Assembly (NCBI GenBank): GCA_035652495.1
Contig: DASRDS010000246.1
Span: forward strand, 1 to 8,750
Direction: 5' to 3'
Source: DASRDS01 sp035652495
GTDB taxonomy: Bacteria > Gemmatimonadota > Gemmatimonadetes > Gemmatimonadales > Gemmatimonadaceae
Length of the DNA stretch: 8,750 nucleotides
Shown: positions 1 to 5,699 of the stretch, in pieces
Layout: each line of letters starts with the position of its first letter
Numbering within the stretch: the stretch's first letter is position 1
Notes under the pieces: generated by a model
What the model was told of the DNA's origin: nothing
The model's input: the letters and a program-made list of their open reading frames with translations, nothing else
The model's database searches: none
Made by a program: the position numbers and the translations under genes

Positions 1-10
1 GATCCATGCG

Positions 11-541
11 CTATCTGGCACCAGTAGCGCCCAAATCCCTCCTCAGCATTTTGATGGCTTTGTTGAGCGTCGATTCCACGGCCTTGATCGTGAGGCCGGT
101 GATCGCCGCGATCTCGGCGTAGCTCAAGTCATTGAGCCACCTGAGGATCACGACCTCTCGACGTCGCTCGGGAAGCCGGCCGATCGCGCGCCACAGCTCG
201 TCGCTGGCCTCCTGCCGCGTCACCGCCTCGTCGGGTCCGAGTGCGGGCTGGCCGACGCCCGCGATGCGGAGGTCGACGCTGGCGCTCGTCGTCCACCGAT
301 CGACTCTTCGTTGGTGGCGGACTTGATTGAGGCACCGGTTACGCACAGCGGTGTACACGTACGCCACGAGCCCCGTCGGCCGGACCTCGTGCCGACGACG
401 CCAGAGCCACAACAGCACGTCCTGCACGATTTCTTCGGCGATGTCCGGTGCGCGAACATAGGACTCGGCGAAAACGCAGAGCGGGCGGTAGTATGTCTCG
501 ACGACGGTTTCGAACGTGCTTTCGGACAGGGGCTCGGGCAC
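11..541 (-). CDS. ECF-type RNA polymerase sigma factor (sigma-70 family)
   Basis: A 176-residue extracytoplasmic-function sigma factor, which would bind core RNA polymerase and direct it to a special promoter set. Region 2 lies at about residues 10-80: YYRPLCVFAESYVRAPDIAE, then the acidic and aromatic QDVLLWLWRRR helix, then AYVYTAVRNRCLNQVRH. Region 4 lies at about 115-170, with AIGRLPERRREVVILRWLN followed by a helix-turn-helix (LSYAEIAAITGLTIKAVEST) that reads the -35 element. Regions 1 and 3 are absent and the length is normal for the family. The start is GTG at 541; an in-frame stop at 572-574 limits upstream choices, and no good ribosome binding site is visible. It is divergent from the permease at 591. 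No anti-sigma factor lies on the visible side; one could follow to the left, outside the window. The family call is certain; its regulon is unknown. Confidence 0.95.
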   Translation of the reverse strand: MPEPLSESTFETVVETYYRPLCVFAESYVRAPDIAEEIVQDVLLWLWRRRHEVRPTGLVAYVYTAVRNRCLNQVRHQRRVDRWTTSASVDLRIAGVGQPALGPDEAVTRQEASDELWRAIGRLPERRREVVILRWLNDLSYAEIAAITGLTIKAVESTLNKAIKMLRRDLGATGAR

Positions 542-590
542 GAGGGCAATACCCGGAAGTGGCCAGTTGGTTTAGTCACGGAGACTCACT
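542..590. promoter_or_regulatory. Divergent intergenic region, sigma factor / permease
   Basis: Only 49 bases separate the two divergent starts, so both promoters must sit here or extend into the opposite gene. I see no convincing -35/-10 pair for either direction. The minus strand carries a weak TATTGC just before the GTG. The plus strand has GGAG at 580-583, seven bases before the GTG at 591, a usable ribosome binding site that fixes the permease start. An in-frame TAG at 573-575 excludes longer forms of the permease. Confidence 0.5.
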
Positions 591-2966
591 GTGCTATACG
601 CGCTGCGTCGGCTGAAGGGGAGTCCTGGGTTCGCGATCGGCGCGACCCTCACGATGGCCATCGCCATCGGTGCGACAGCGTCGGTCTTTAGTGTCGTCGA
701 CGGCGTACTCCTCAAGGCGTTTCCATTCCGGAGCCCGGATCGCGTGTTGGCGATCTACGAGAGCAATCCGGGGATGGGACTGCCGCGATTCTCCGTGTCG
801 CCCGCGGATTACGTGGACTATCGAACGCAGAACACGGTGTTCAGCCAACTGGGGGCGTACTATCAGGACAACTACACGGTCACCGGACAGCACGAGCCGG
901 AGCGCGTGTCCGCTGCCCTCGCGACGCCCAACATGTTCGACGTGCTGGGCGTCACGCCAGCGTTGGGCCGCGTGTTGGATCGCGACTCCACGGGGCCGGC
1001 CGAGGTCGTGCTGGGCTACGGGTACTGGCAGCGCCACTACGGCGGCGCCTCATCCGTGCTCGGACAAACGCTGACGCTCGACGATCAGCCATTCACGATC
1101 GTCGGCGTGATGCCGGCCGGCGTTCCCGGGACCGCGGAGCTGTGGACACGCCTGAGCTTCAAGAGTGCCGAGGAGGTCATTCGTTGGGGGCATTATCTGC
1201 GCGTGGTTGGCCGCTTGAATCCAGGAGTCACGCAGGAGCGCGCACAACACGACCTGGATGTGATCGCCGCGCGGTTGGCGCAGTCGTATCCGAAAACGAA
1301 CAAAGGGTGGTCAGCCCTGACGGTTCCGTTGCTCGACGGCATCGTCGGCGATGTACGACCCGCCCTGACCATGCTGTTGGCGGCGGCCGCGTGCGTTCTC
1401 CTCATCGGGGCCGCGAATTTGGCGAATCTCTTTCTCGTGCGTTACCTGGCGCGCGATCGCGAGCTCGCCCTGCGCACCGCGCTCGGCGCGACGCGCGGAC
1501 GACTGGTGGGTGAGCTTGCGGCCGAGGCGCTGATGCTCGCCCTCGCTGCTGGTGCACTCAGCGTCGGTGTGGCCAGTGGGGGAGTGAGAGCATTGCGCTC
1601 ACTAGCGCCGGCCACACTGCCCCGACTCGCCGAAGTGGGCATCGACGGGCGAGTCGTTGTCTTCTGTGCGTTCACGTCGCTCGTGACGGTGCTCATCTTC
1701 GGCGTGCTGCCGGCGTGGCGCGCGTCACGCGGGAATCTGGCCGGTGTGTTGAAAGAGGCCGGCGGCGGGACCGGTTCGCTGCCGCATCGACGGTTGCAGG
1801 AAGGGCTCGTCGTGCTGCAACTCGCGGCTGCTCTCGTGCTGTTGACCGGAGCGGGATTGCTGGTCAAAGGGTTCGATACCATCGCGAACACGGATCCTGG
1901 ATTTCAACCGGAAGGCGTCTTGTCGGCGCGTATCACGCTGCCTGAGGGGCGATACTCGGCGCCCGAGCGACGGAGCGCGTTCGTGAGTCGAGTGGTCGAA
2001 CAGCTCACGGCGCTGCCCGGCGTCCGTACCGCGAGTGCCAGCAGCGCGGTGCCCGGAGCCGACGGCGCCGGACAGAAGAATGGATTCGCGATCGTCGGCG
2101 ATACACCGGTCGAGCCGGGCCACCAGCCCGTCGCGACGCAAGTTATCGCGGGGCCCGAATACTTCCGGACCATGGGCATCACGGTGCGACGCGGACGTGG
2201 CGTGCTTCCGACCGATGACGCGAAAGGCCCCAAAGTAGCCGTCATCGACGAGCTGTTCGCTCGGCGGTACTTCCGTGGTCGTGATCCACTGGGCCATCGG
2301 CTGGCACTGATCAACTCCCCGGACACGGTGGAGATCGTAGGCGTCGTCGCCTCCGTCAAACAGGGTGGGCTCCTCCCCGACGAGGACATGCCCGAACTCT
2401 ATGCGCCATTCGCGCAGCAACCGAGTTACTACGTTGCCCTCACGGTGCGCACGGGAGGGAATCCCGCCGCGCTCACCGCGGCGGTGAAGCAGACCATCTT
2501 CCAACTCGATCCCACCGTGCCCGTCTCGGACCTCGAGACGATGCACGCGCGGATGGCGCGATCGGTGGGCACGACGCGATTCTCGACCTTTCTGGCGTCG
2601 ATGTTCGCGACCATCGCGCTCATCCTCGGGATGGTCGGCATCTATAGTGTGCTCGCCTACGTCGTCCGCCAGCGCCGCCGCGAGATCGGCATCCGGCTGG
2701 CGCTCGGAGCCACCCGACACAATGTGCTGGCGGACATCCTGCGGCGTGCGCTCGCCCTGACGATCATGGGCATCGGCCTGGGGTCCATCGCCGCCTGGTG
2801 GTTGGCCCACGCGCTGTCGGAGCTCTTCGTCGGCGTCAGTCCCAACGATCCGAGCATCTTCGTGGGAGCCGCGGTCACATTCACGTTCGCGATGTTGGCA
2901 GCCGCGGCGATGCCGGCGCTCGCCACGACCCGCGTGAGCCCCGTGGTGGCGCTCACGTCCACATAA
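591..2966 (+). CDS. ABC transporter permease, MacB/FtsX-like duplicated orphan type (ADOP)
   Basis: A 791-residue inner-membrane protein of the MacB/FtsX permease superfamily in the duplicated form found mainly in Acidobacteriota and relatives. Each half has one membrane helix, a periplasmic core domain and three more helices. First half: helix at about 16-40 after an LRRLKGSPGF start, periplasmic domain about 45-250, FtsX part about 258-378 containing ALRTALGATRGRL and ending GVLPAWRASR. Second half: helix about 405-425, periplasmic domain about 435-660, FtsX part about 670-785 with the signature GIYSVLAYVVRQRRREIGIR and LALGAT. MacB-type proteins are mechanotransmitters that act with a cytoplasmic ATPase, but no ATPase domain or gene is present here. 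The start is GTG with GGAG seven bases upstream. The substrate is unknown. A second member lies at 6045-8366 on the other strand. Confidence 0.93.
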   Translation: MLYALRRLKGSPGFAIGATLTMAIAIGATASVFSVVDGVLLKAFPFRSPDRVLAIYESNPGMGLPRFSVSPADYVDYRTQNTVFSQLGAYYQDNYTVTGQHEPERVSAALATPNMFDVLGVTPALGRVLDRDSTGPAEVVLGYGYWQRHYGGASSVLGQTLTLDDQPFTIVGVMPAGVPGTAELWTRLSFKSAEEVIRWGHYLRVVGRLNPGVTQERAQHDLDVIAARLAQSYPKTNKGWSALTVPLLDGIVGDVRPALTMLLAAAACVLLIGAANLANLFLVRYLARDRELALRTALGATRGRLVGELAAEALMLALAAGALSVGVASGGVRALRSLAPATLPRLAEVGIDGRVVVFCAFTSLVTVLIFGVLPAWRASRGNLAGVLKEAGGGTGSLPHRRLQEGLVVLQLAAALVLLTGAGLLVKGFDTIANTDPGFQPEGVLSARITLPEGRYSAPERRSAFVSRVVEQLTALPGVRTASASSAVPGADGAGQKNGFAIVGDTPVEPGHQPVATQVIAGPEYFRTMGITVRRGRGVLPTDDAKGPKVAVIDELFARRYFRGRDPLGHRLALINSPDTVEIVGVVASVKQGGLLPDEDMPELYAPFAQQPSYYVALTVRTGGNPAALTAAVKQTIFQLDPTVPVSDLETMHARMARSVGTTRFSTFLASMFATIALILGMVGIYSVLAYVVRQRRREIGIRLALGATRHNVLADILRRALALTIMGIGLGSIAAWWLAHALSELFVGVSPNDPSIFVGAAVTFTFAMLAAAAMPALATTRVSPVVALTST

Positions 2967-2972
2967 GTCCCG

Positions 2973-2989
2973 CTCACGAATGACGTGAG
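2973..2989. repeat. Inverted repeat CTCACG / CGTGAG between permease and ridA-like gene
   Basis: Six-base arms CTCACG (2973-2978) and CGTGAG (2984-2989) flank a five-base loop AATGA, directly after the permease stop at 2966. The AT-rich stretch AAAATTCAATTT follows. It could be a short, weak terminator for the permease, or part of the operator of the next promoter, since the right arm contains the GTGAG shared with the operator at 3991-4015. CGCTCACG also occurs at 2950-2957, 21 bases before its copy at 2971-2978. Confidence 0.4.
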
Positions 2990-3028
2990 AAAATTCAATT
3001 TGTGCGGGTGCCGCTCCGTTTCTACGTT
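2985..3028 (+). promoter_or_regulatory. Predicted promoter of the ridA-like gene, with upstream shared element
   Basis: The -35 candidate is TTGTGC (3000-3005), followed by a 17-base spacer and the -10 candidate TACGTT (3023-3028), which ends six bases before ATG 3035. The expected transcription start falls at about the ATG, which predicts a leaderless mRNA; no ribosome binding site is seen. GTGAG at 2985-2989 begins exactly 15 bases before the -35. The 21 bases 2985-3005 match the minus-strand element at 4015-3995 at 17 positions. The small dyad AAATT-C-AATTT lies at 2991-3001. Confidence 0.55.
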
Positions 3029-3034
3029 GGCGGC

Positions 3035-3526
3035 ATGACGATCACCCATCGAGTCTTCGTGGCCGCCGCGCTGCTGGTCGCCGCGACCGCCTCAGCGCAA
3101 ACATCACGCATTCCACTACCGCCCAGTCAAAATCCGACGGGTCGCAGCCTGCCCATCGCGGGGGCCGTCTGGGCCGGGAACACACTGTATATCAGCGGAT
3201 GGCTCGACCCGGACATGAAGGCCGACTCGGATACCAAGTCGCAGACCGTCGGTATCCTCAAGGATATACAAAAGCTTCTCGAGTCGCAGAAGCTGACGAT
3301 GGGCGATGTGGTGATGCTGCGGGTGTACCTGGGGTATAACGCAGCCACCAACGGTAAGCCGGACTTCGAGGGGATGACGGCTGGCTATACCCAGTTCTTC
3401 GGCACCAAGGACCAGCCGAACATTCCCGCCCGCACCACGCTGCAAGTAACGCTTCCCGCGGCATCGCGCGGCGCACTAGTCGAAATCGACGCCGTCGCCG
3501 TCAGGGGATCCGACGGATCACGGTGA
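3035..3526 (+). CDS. RidA/YjgF/UK114-family protein with signal peptide
   Basis: A 163-residue member of the Rid family, whose cytosolic archetype hydrolyses reactive enamine/imine intermediates to ketoacids and ammonia. The core shows AGNTLYISGWL (about 47-57), MGDVVMLRVYL (89-99), and IPARTTLQV (130-138) with the arginine (Arg133) that matches the catalytic Arg of RidA, then EIDAVAV near the end. Unlike RidA (about 128 residues) it begins with an apparent signal peptide: basic MTITHR, a hydrophobic stretch, and a likely cleavage after ATASA (residue 21). It should therefore act in the periplasm, probably as a trimer like its relatives. ATG 3035 is preferred over GTG 3002 because it gives a clean signal peptide and sits just after a promoter-like -10. 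The 3' end overlaps the convergent lipocalin-like gene by 26 bases. Family is sure; imine deaminase activity in the periplasm is inference. Confidence 0.88.
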   Translation: MTITHRVFVAAALLVAATASAQTSRIPLPPSQNPTGRSLPIAGAVWAGNTLYISGWLDPDMKADSDTKSQTVGILKDIQKLLESQKLTMGDVVMLRVYLGYNAATNGKPDFEGMTAGYTQFFGTKDQPNIPARTTLQVTLPAASRGALVEIDAVAVRGSDGSR

Positions 3527-3965
3527 TCGGGATCGAGCCATCGGGACGTGCCTTCACTTTCCACGAGATCTCATCGCCGTTGATCTCGTAATGTCGCACC
3601 GGCGATGTGTCATCGTTGTTGGGGAATGATCCCCGATCGACATGAAGCGTGAGCGTCTGGGTTGCCGCATCGACCTCGTATCGGCCGAAACTCACGCTCA
3701 TGCCGAGCGACGCGTCACGGTACTCTTCGGGCGTTCCCTTGGTCTTATCTCCCGATGCGAACTTGGTGCGCACGGCCCGATAGATCTGTAGTGAGTAATG
3801 GCCATCGGCGGTGAAGATCACGAGACCGTGGGGATTCGGCCCATAGTCCTCCGTGCGCGTGCCATTCGGGAGCAGGACATCGGCGCGCGCGAGCGTCCAT
3901 GTGCCGACGAGCGGATTGGCTTGTGCGGTCAGCAGGCTGACGGCCAGTGCTTGGAGTTTGATCAT
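3501..3965 (-). CDS. Exported lipocalin-like domain protein
   Basis: A 154-residue protein with a short signal peptide (MIKLQALAVSLLTAQA, likely cleaved after residue 16) and then a lipocalin-like domain. It shows the opening NPLVGTWTL (17-25), the LLPNG turn (31-35) and the family's typical YGPNPHGLVIFTADGHYSLQ (41-60), then beta-rich sequence with FGRYEVD (93-99), TLTLHVD (104-110) and YEINGDEISW (126-135). Such proteins form small beta-barrels; ligands are mostly unknown. ATG 3965 lies six bases after a TATAGT -10 and has no ribosome binding site. It is divergent from the gene at 4040 across a near-palindromic operator, and both encode exported L-x-GTW proteins. Its last 26 bases overlap the 3' end of the ridA-like gene on the other strand. 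The domain assignment is good; the function is not known. Confidence 0.82.
   Translation of the reverse strand: MIKLQALAVSLLTAQANPLVGTWTLARADVLLPNGTRTEDYGPNPHGLVIFTADGHYSLQIYRAVRTKFASGDKTKGTPEEYRDASLGMSVSFGRYEVDAATQTLTLHVDRGSFPNNDDTSPVRHYEINGDEISWKVKARPDGSIPITVIRRIP
3516..3528. repeat. Palindrome at the convergent gene overlap
   Basis: GATCAC-G-GTGATC is a perfect dyad inside the 26-base overlap of the ridA-like and lipocalin-like genes and contains the ridA-like TGA stop. A looser outer pair GATCC (3507-3511) / GGATC (3530-3534) surrounds it. There is no T-run on either strand, so a classical intrinsic terminator is not supported. It may stem from coding constraints in two frames or help end both transcripts. 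Confidence 0.35.
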
Positions 3966-3971
3966 GGGCGC

Positions 3972-4000
3972 ACTATATCAACGCGCCCAGGTGAGGACAA
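3972..4000 (-). promoter_or_regulatory. Predicted promoter of the lipocalin-like gene
   Basis: Read on the minus strand: -35 TTGTCC (4000-3995), 17-base spacer, -10 TATAGT (3977-3972; 5 of 6 to TATAAT), then GCGCCC and the ATG at 3965. Transcription should start at or within one base of the A of ATG, giving a leaderless mRNA. The -35 lies wholly inside the operator palindrome, so a protein bound there would block it. Confidence 0.62.
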
Positions 4001-4015
4001 TTTGATTGTTCTCAC
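3991..4015. promoter_or_regulatory. 25-base near-perfect palindromic operator between divergent genes
   Basis: The arms GTGAGGACAAT (3991-4001) and ATTGTTCTCAC (4005-4015) are separated by TTG. Ten of eleven positions pair, and the eleventh (G3996/T4010) is a G-T. The centre (4003) is 38 bases from one ATG (3965) and 37 from the other (4040). Each arm holds one -35 element, facing outward. This is the form of a binding site for a dimeric regulator controlling both genes together. No regulator gene of a repressor family is seen in the window. Confidence 0.65.
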
Positions 4016-4034
4016 GCCATGGGTAAGCGATACT
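4006..4034 (+). promoter_or_regulatory. Predicted promoter of the gene at 4040
   Basis: The -35 is TTGTTC (4006-4011), followed by a 17-base spacer and the -10 GATACT (4029-4034), which ends five bases before ATG 4040. It mirrors the minus-strand promoter about the palindrome centre. If correct, the in-frame ATG at 4019 lies upstream of the transcript and cannot be used. The -10 matches TATAAT at only 4 of 6 positions, so this is weaker than the promoter facing it. Confidence 0.5.
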
Positions 4035-4039
4035 TACGC

Positions 4040-4504
4040 ATGCGATTCATCGCCCTGGCGGCTCTCGCCCTGATTCCGTTGACCGACCTTGCCGGCACGT
4101 GGGTCGTCAACGTCCACAAGAGTACGTTCGGATCGTTTCCCGCCCCGACGGTTGACTCGCTGGTCATCAAGCGCGTTGGCTCGGTCTACGAGATGGATGT
4201 GACGTCCGACATGGGCGGAGACAAGGTCGAGCGGTTCACCTATCCGGTGCCGCTCCACGATAGCGCGACCACCATCGATCTGCCCGACGGTTCGAGTATG
4301 CATACCACGTTCACCCATCGTCGAGACACGGTGACCTTCGCGACCGAGATCTCGGCGCAGGGCCAACCCGTCGCGCGGCAGCGTGGGCTCATGTACCCGT
4401 CGGCCGACGGTCGGACGTTGACCCGCGATGTGACGATCACGCCGCTCAGTGGAGCGAGTCGGACGCCGATCCATGTGAAGTTGGTGTACGATAGGCGAAA
4501 CTAA
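4040..4504 (+). CDS. Small exported protein of the L-x-GTW / N-x-x-KS-x-F type, unknown function
   Basis: A 154-residue protein with a signal peptide-like start (MRFIALAALALIPLTD) followed by LAGTWVVNVHKSTFGSFPAP (18-37). The GTW opening and the 'N..KS.F' pattern recur in small secreted proteins of Acidobacteriota and Gemmatimonadota; the rest alternates in a way that suggests a beta-barrel or sandwich (for example TVTFATEIS 97-105, HVKLVYDRR at the end). No catalytic motif is visible. ATG 4040 was chosen over ATG 4019 because the shorter form begins with a clean signal peptide and sits next to a -10; neither start has a ribosome binding site. It diverges from the lipocalin-like gene over a shared operator, and the hydrolase follows after 25 bases, probably in the same transcript. 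It may be a distant relative of the lipocalin-like protein opposite; this is inference. Confidence 0.75.
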   Translation: MRFIALAALALIPLTDLAGTWVVNVHKSTFGSFPAPTVDSLVIKRVGSVYEMDVTSDMGGDKVERFTYPVPLHDSATTIDLPDGSSMHTTFTHRRDTVTFATEISAQGQPVARQRGLMYPSADGRTLTRDVTITPLSGASRTPIHVKLVYDRRN

Positions 4505-4507
4505 GAG

Positions 4508-4532
4508 CGTCCGGGTCCGTAGGGCCCGGATG
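4508..4532 (+). promoter_or_regulatory. GC-rich hairpin covering the hydrolase start codon
   Basis: TCCGGGTCC (4510-4518) and GGGCCCGGA (4522-4530) form a nine-pair stem (one G-T pair) around a GTA loop; one more G-T and one C-G pair extend it to 4508 and 4532. It lies between the stop at 4504 and the next gene and includes ATG 4530. No T-run follows, so it is a poor terminator. In RNA it would hide ATG 4530, leaving ATG 4548 free, or would limit translation of the hydrolase. Confidence 0.5.
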
Positions 4533-5609
4533 CCTCCTCTCAGCAGAATGCTCGCCGGCGCGTGCGCCACGCTTTGTCTCTCGATCGCGCCGGTCGAGGC
4601 GCAGTCAAACGACAGCGGATATCACGCTGATCCGATTCCGGGGCTCACGCAGCAGCCCGTGCAGTTCTCGAATGGCGACGTGCATTTGAGTGGCACGTTG
4701 TATATGCCAGAGCATGGCGATCACGTGCCGGCCGTCGTCGTATTCTGGGGCGCGCAGGCGCCGACGCGCGAATTTGCGCTGTATCAGCAGCTCGCGACCG
4801 GCTTGCCGGCGATCGGCGTGGCCGTCCTCGTATTCGACAGGCGCGGCAGTGGTCAGTCAACTGGCAACGCCGAGCACCAGACATTTCAGGAGTTGGCGAG
4901 CGATGGCATCGCGGCTTTGCATACGCTCCAGCACACGCCGCGGATCGACCCGAAACGCGTCGGGTTCTGGGGATTGAGCCAGGGCGGCTGGCTCTCGATC
5001 CTCGCCGCGAGTCAGACATCGGACGCCGCGTTCGCCATCGCCTGCTCGGCCCCGCTCGTCACGCCGGCCGACCAGATGACGTTCGCCGTCTCGAATTTGT
5101 TCACGGTGCGCAATTACGGGCGGGAGGCGCTCGACCAGGCGTTGGCGCTGCGGCGGACGCAGGCCGCGTACAGCGCGGGGCATGGCTCGTACGAGGCGAC
5201 GCTCGCGGCCACGCGGCAGGCGACGCATCAACACTGGTATAACGACGCGTTTCCGCGGGATACCGACGAGCTGCCAAAGACCACGCCGGACACCGCATGG
5301 CTGAGAGTCATGGACTACGATCCCATCACGCCGCTCGAGGCCGTGCGTATCCCCCTGCTCATTTTCTACGGCGGTGCTGACCCCTGGGTCCCCGTCGCCG
5401 CATCGGTCGCGCGGCTCAAGCCCATCGCCGCTCGGAAGCCGAACATCAGCTACTACGTGATCGCCAACGCGGACCACGTGCTGTCATTTCCGGTGAAGCA
5501 GACGATGGACTGGGATAAGGGCTCTCTCGAGAACGAGAAGCCTGAGTCGGCCGAGTATTTCTTGGTCATGGCCAGCTGGCTGACGCGGCATCTCGGTCTC
5601 GGGACATAG
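4530..5609 (+). CDS. Exported alpha/beta hydrolase (serine hydrolase)
   Basis: A 359-residue alpha/beta-hydrolase fold protein with a signal peptide (hydrophobic stretch about 8-20, likely cleaved after VEAQ, near residue 25), so probably periplasmic. Visible elements in order: strand and oxyanion region VVVFWGAQAP (69-78), VFDRRGSGQS (101-110), nucleophile elbow GLSQGG (148-153) with Ser150, ACSAP (171-175), catalytic Asp284 in YGGADPWVPV, and catalytic His316 in ANADHVL. A helical cap lies at about 185-260. The triad is complete. The nearest known groups are the dienelactone-hydrolase/acyl-esterase-like and S9-like hydrolases; ester or peptide bonds are plausible targets but the substrate is unknown. 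ATG 4530 lies in a stable hairpin; ATG 4548 (residue 7) still gives a signal peptide and is a fair alternative. Neither has a clear ribosome binding site. It lies 25 bases after the gene at 4040, likely co-transcribed. Confidence 0.88.
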   Translation: MPPLSRMLAGACATLCLSIAPVEAQSNDSGYHADPIPGLTQQPVQFSNGDVHLSGTLYMPEHGDHVPAVVVFWGAQAPTREFALYQQLATGLPAIGVAVLVFDRRGSGQSTGNAEHQTFQELASDGIAALHTLQHTPRIDPKRVGFWGLSQGGWLSILAASQTSDAAFAIACSAPLVTPADQMTFAVSNLFTVRNYGREALDQALALRRTQAAYSAGHGSYEATLAATRQATHQHWYNDAFPRDTDELPKTTPDTAWLRVMDYDPITPLEAVRIPLLIFYGGADPWVPVAASVARLKPIAARKPNISYYVIANADHVLSFPVKQTMDWDKGSLENEKPESAEYFLVMASWLTRHLGLGT

Positions 5610-5661
5610 GCGCGCTTATCGGGCCGACACGATCAGTTGTCCCGTGGCTCCTGTTGCCTGA

Positions 5662-5677
5662 CAGTGGATTTCCACTG
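5662..5677. repeat. Inverted repeat between convergent genes, possible two-way terminator
   Basis: CAGTGGA-TT-TCCACTG is a perfect dyad in the 90-base gap between the hydrolase stop (5609) and the stop of the 97-residue gene (5700). It folds as a six-pair stem with an ATTT loop. No T-run follows directly on either strand; on the plus strand TTTTCGGGTTTT comes some 14 bases later. Position fits a terminator serving both genes, but strength is doubtful. Nothing else is seen in this gap. Confidence 0.4.
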
Positions 5678-5699
5678 AGACGTAGGTGCTTTTCGGGTT

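Noticed and set aside
1725..2810. A 361-codon minus-strand frame inside the first permease.
   Set aside because: Arg/Asp/Gly/His-rich shadow of the permease frame, with no recognisable domain.
3002..3034. GTG start at 3002 for the RidA-like protein.
   Set aside because: It would place 11 residues before the signal peptide and overlap the predicted -35 element. ATG 3035 is cleaner.
4019..4039. ATG 4019 as the start of the second GTW-type gene.
   Set aside because: It lies in the spacer of the predicted promoter, has no ribosome binding site, and adds seven residues before the signal peptide. It stays possible if transcription begins further upstream.
5637..5665. TTGTCC at 5637-5642 as another copy of the shared promoter.
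   Set aside because: The sequence 17 bases on (GACAGT) is a poor -10, there is no GTGAG 15 bases before it, and no plus-strand gene follows.
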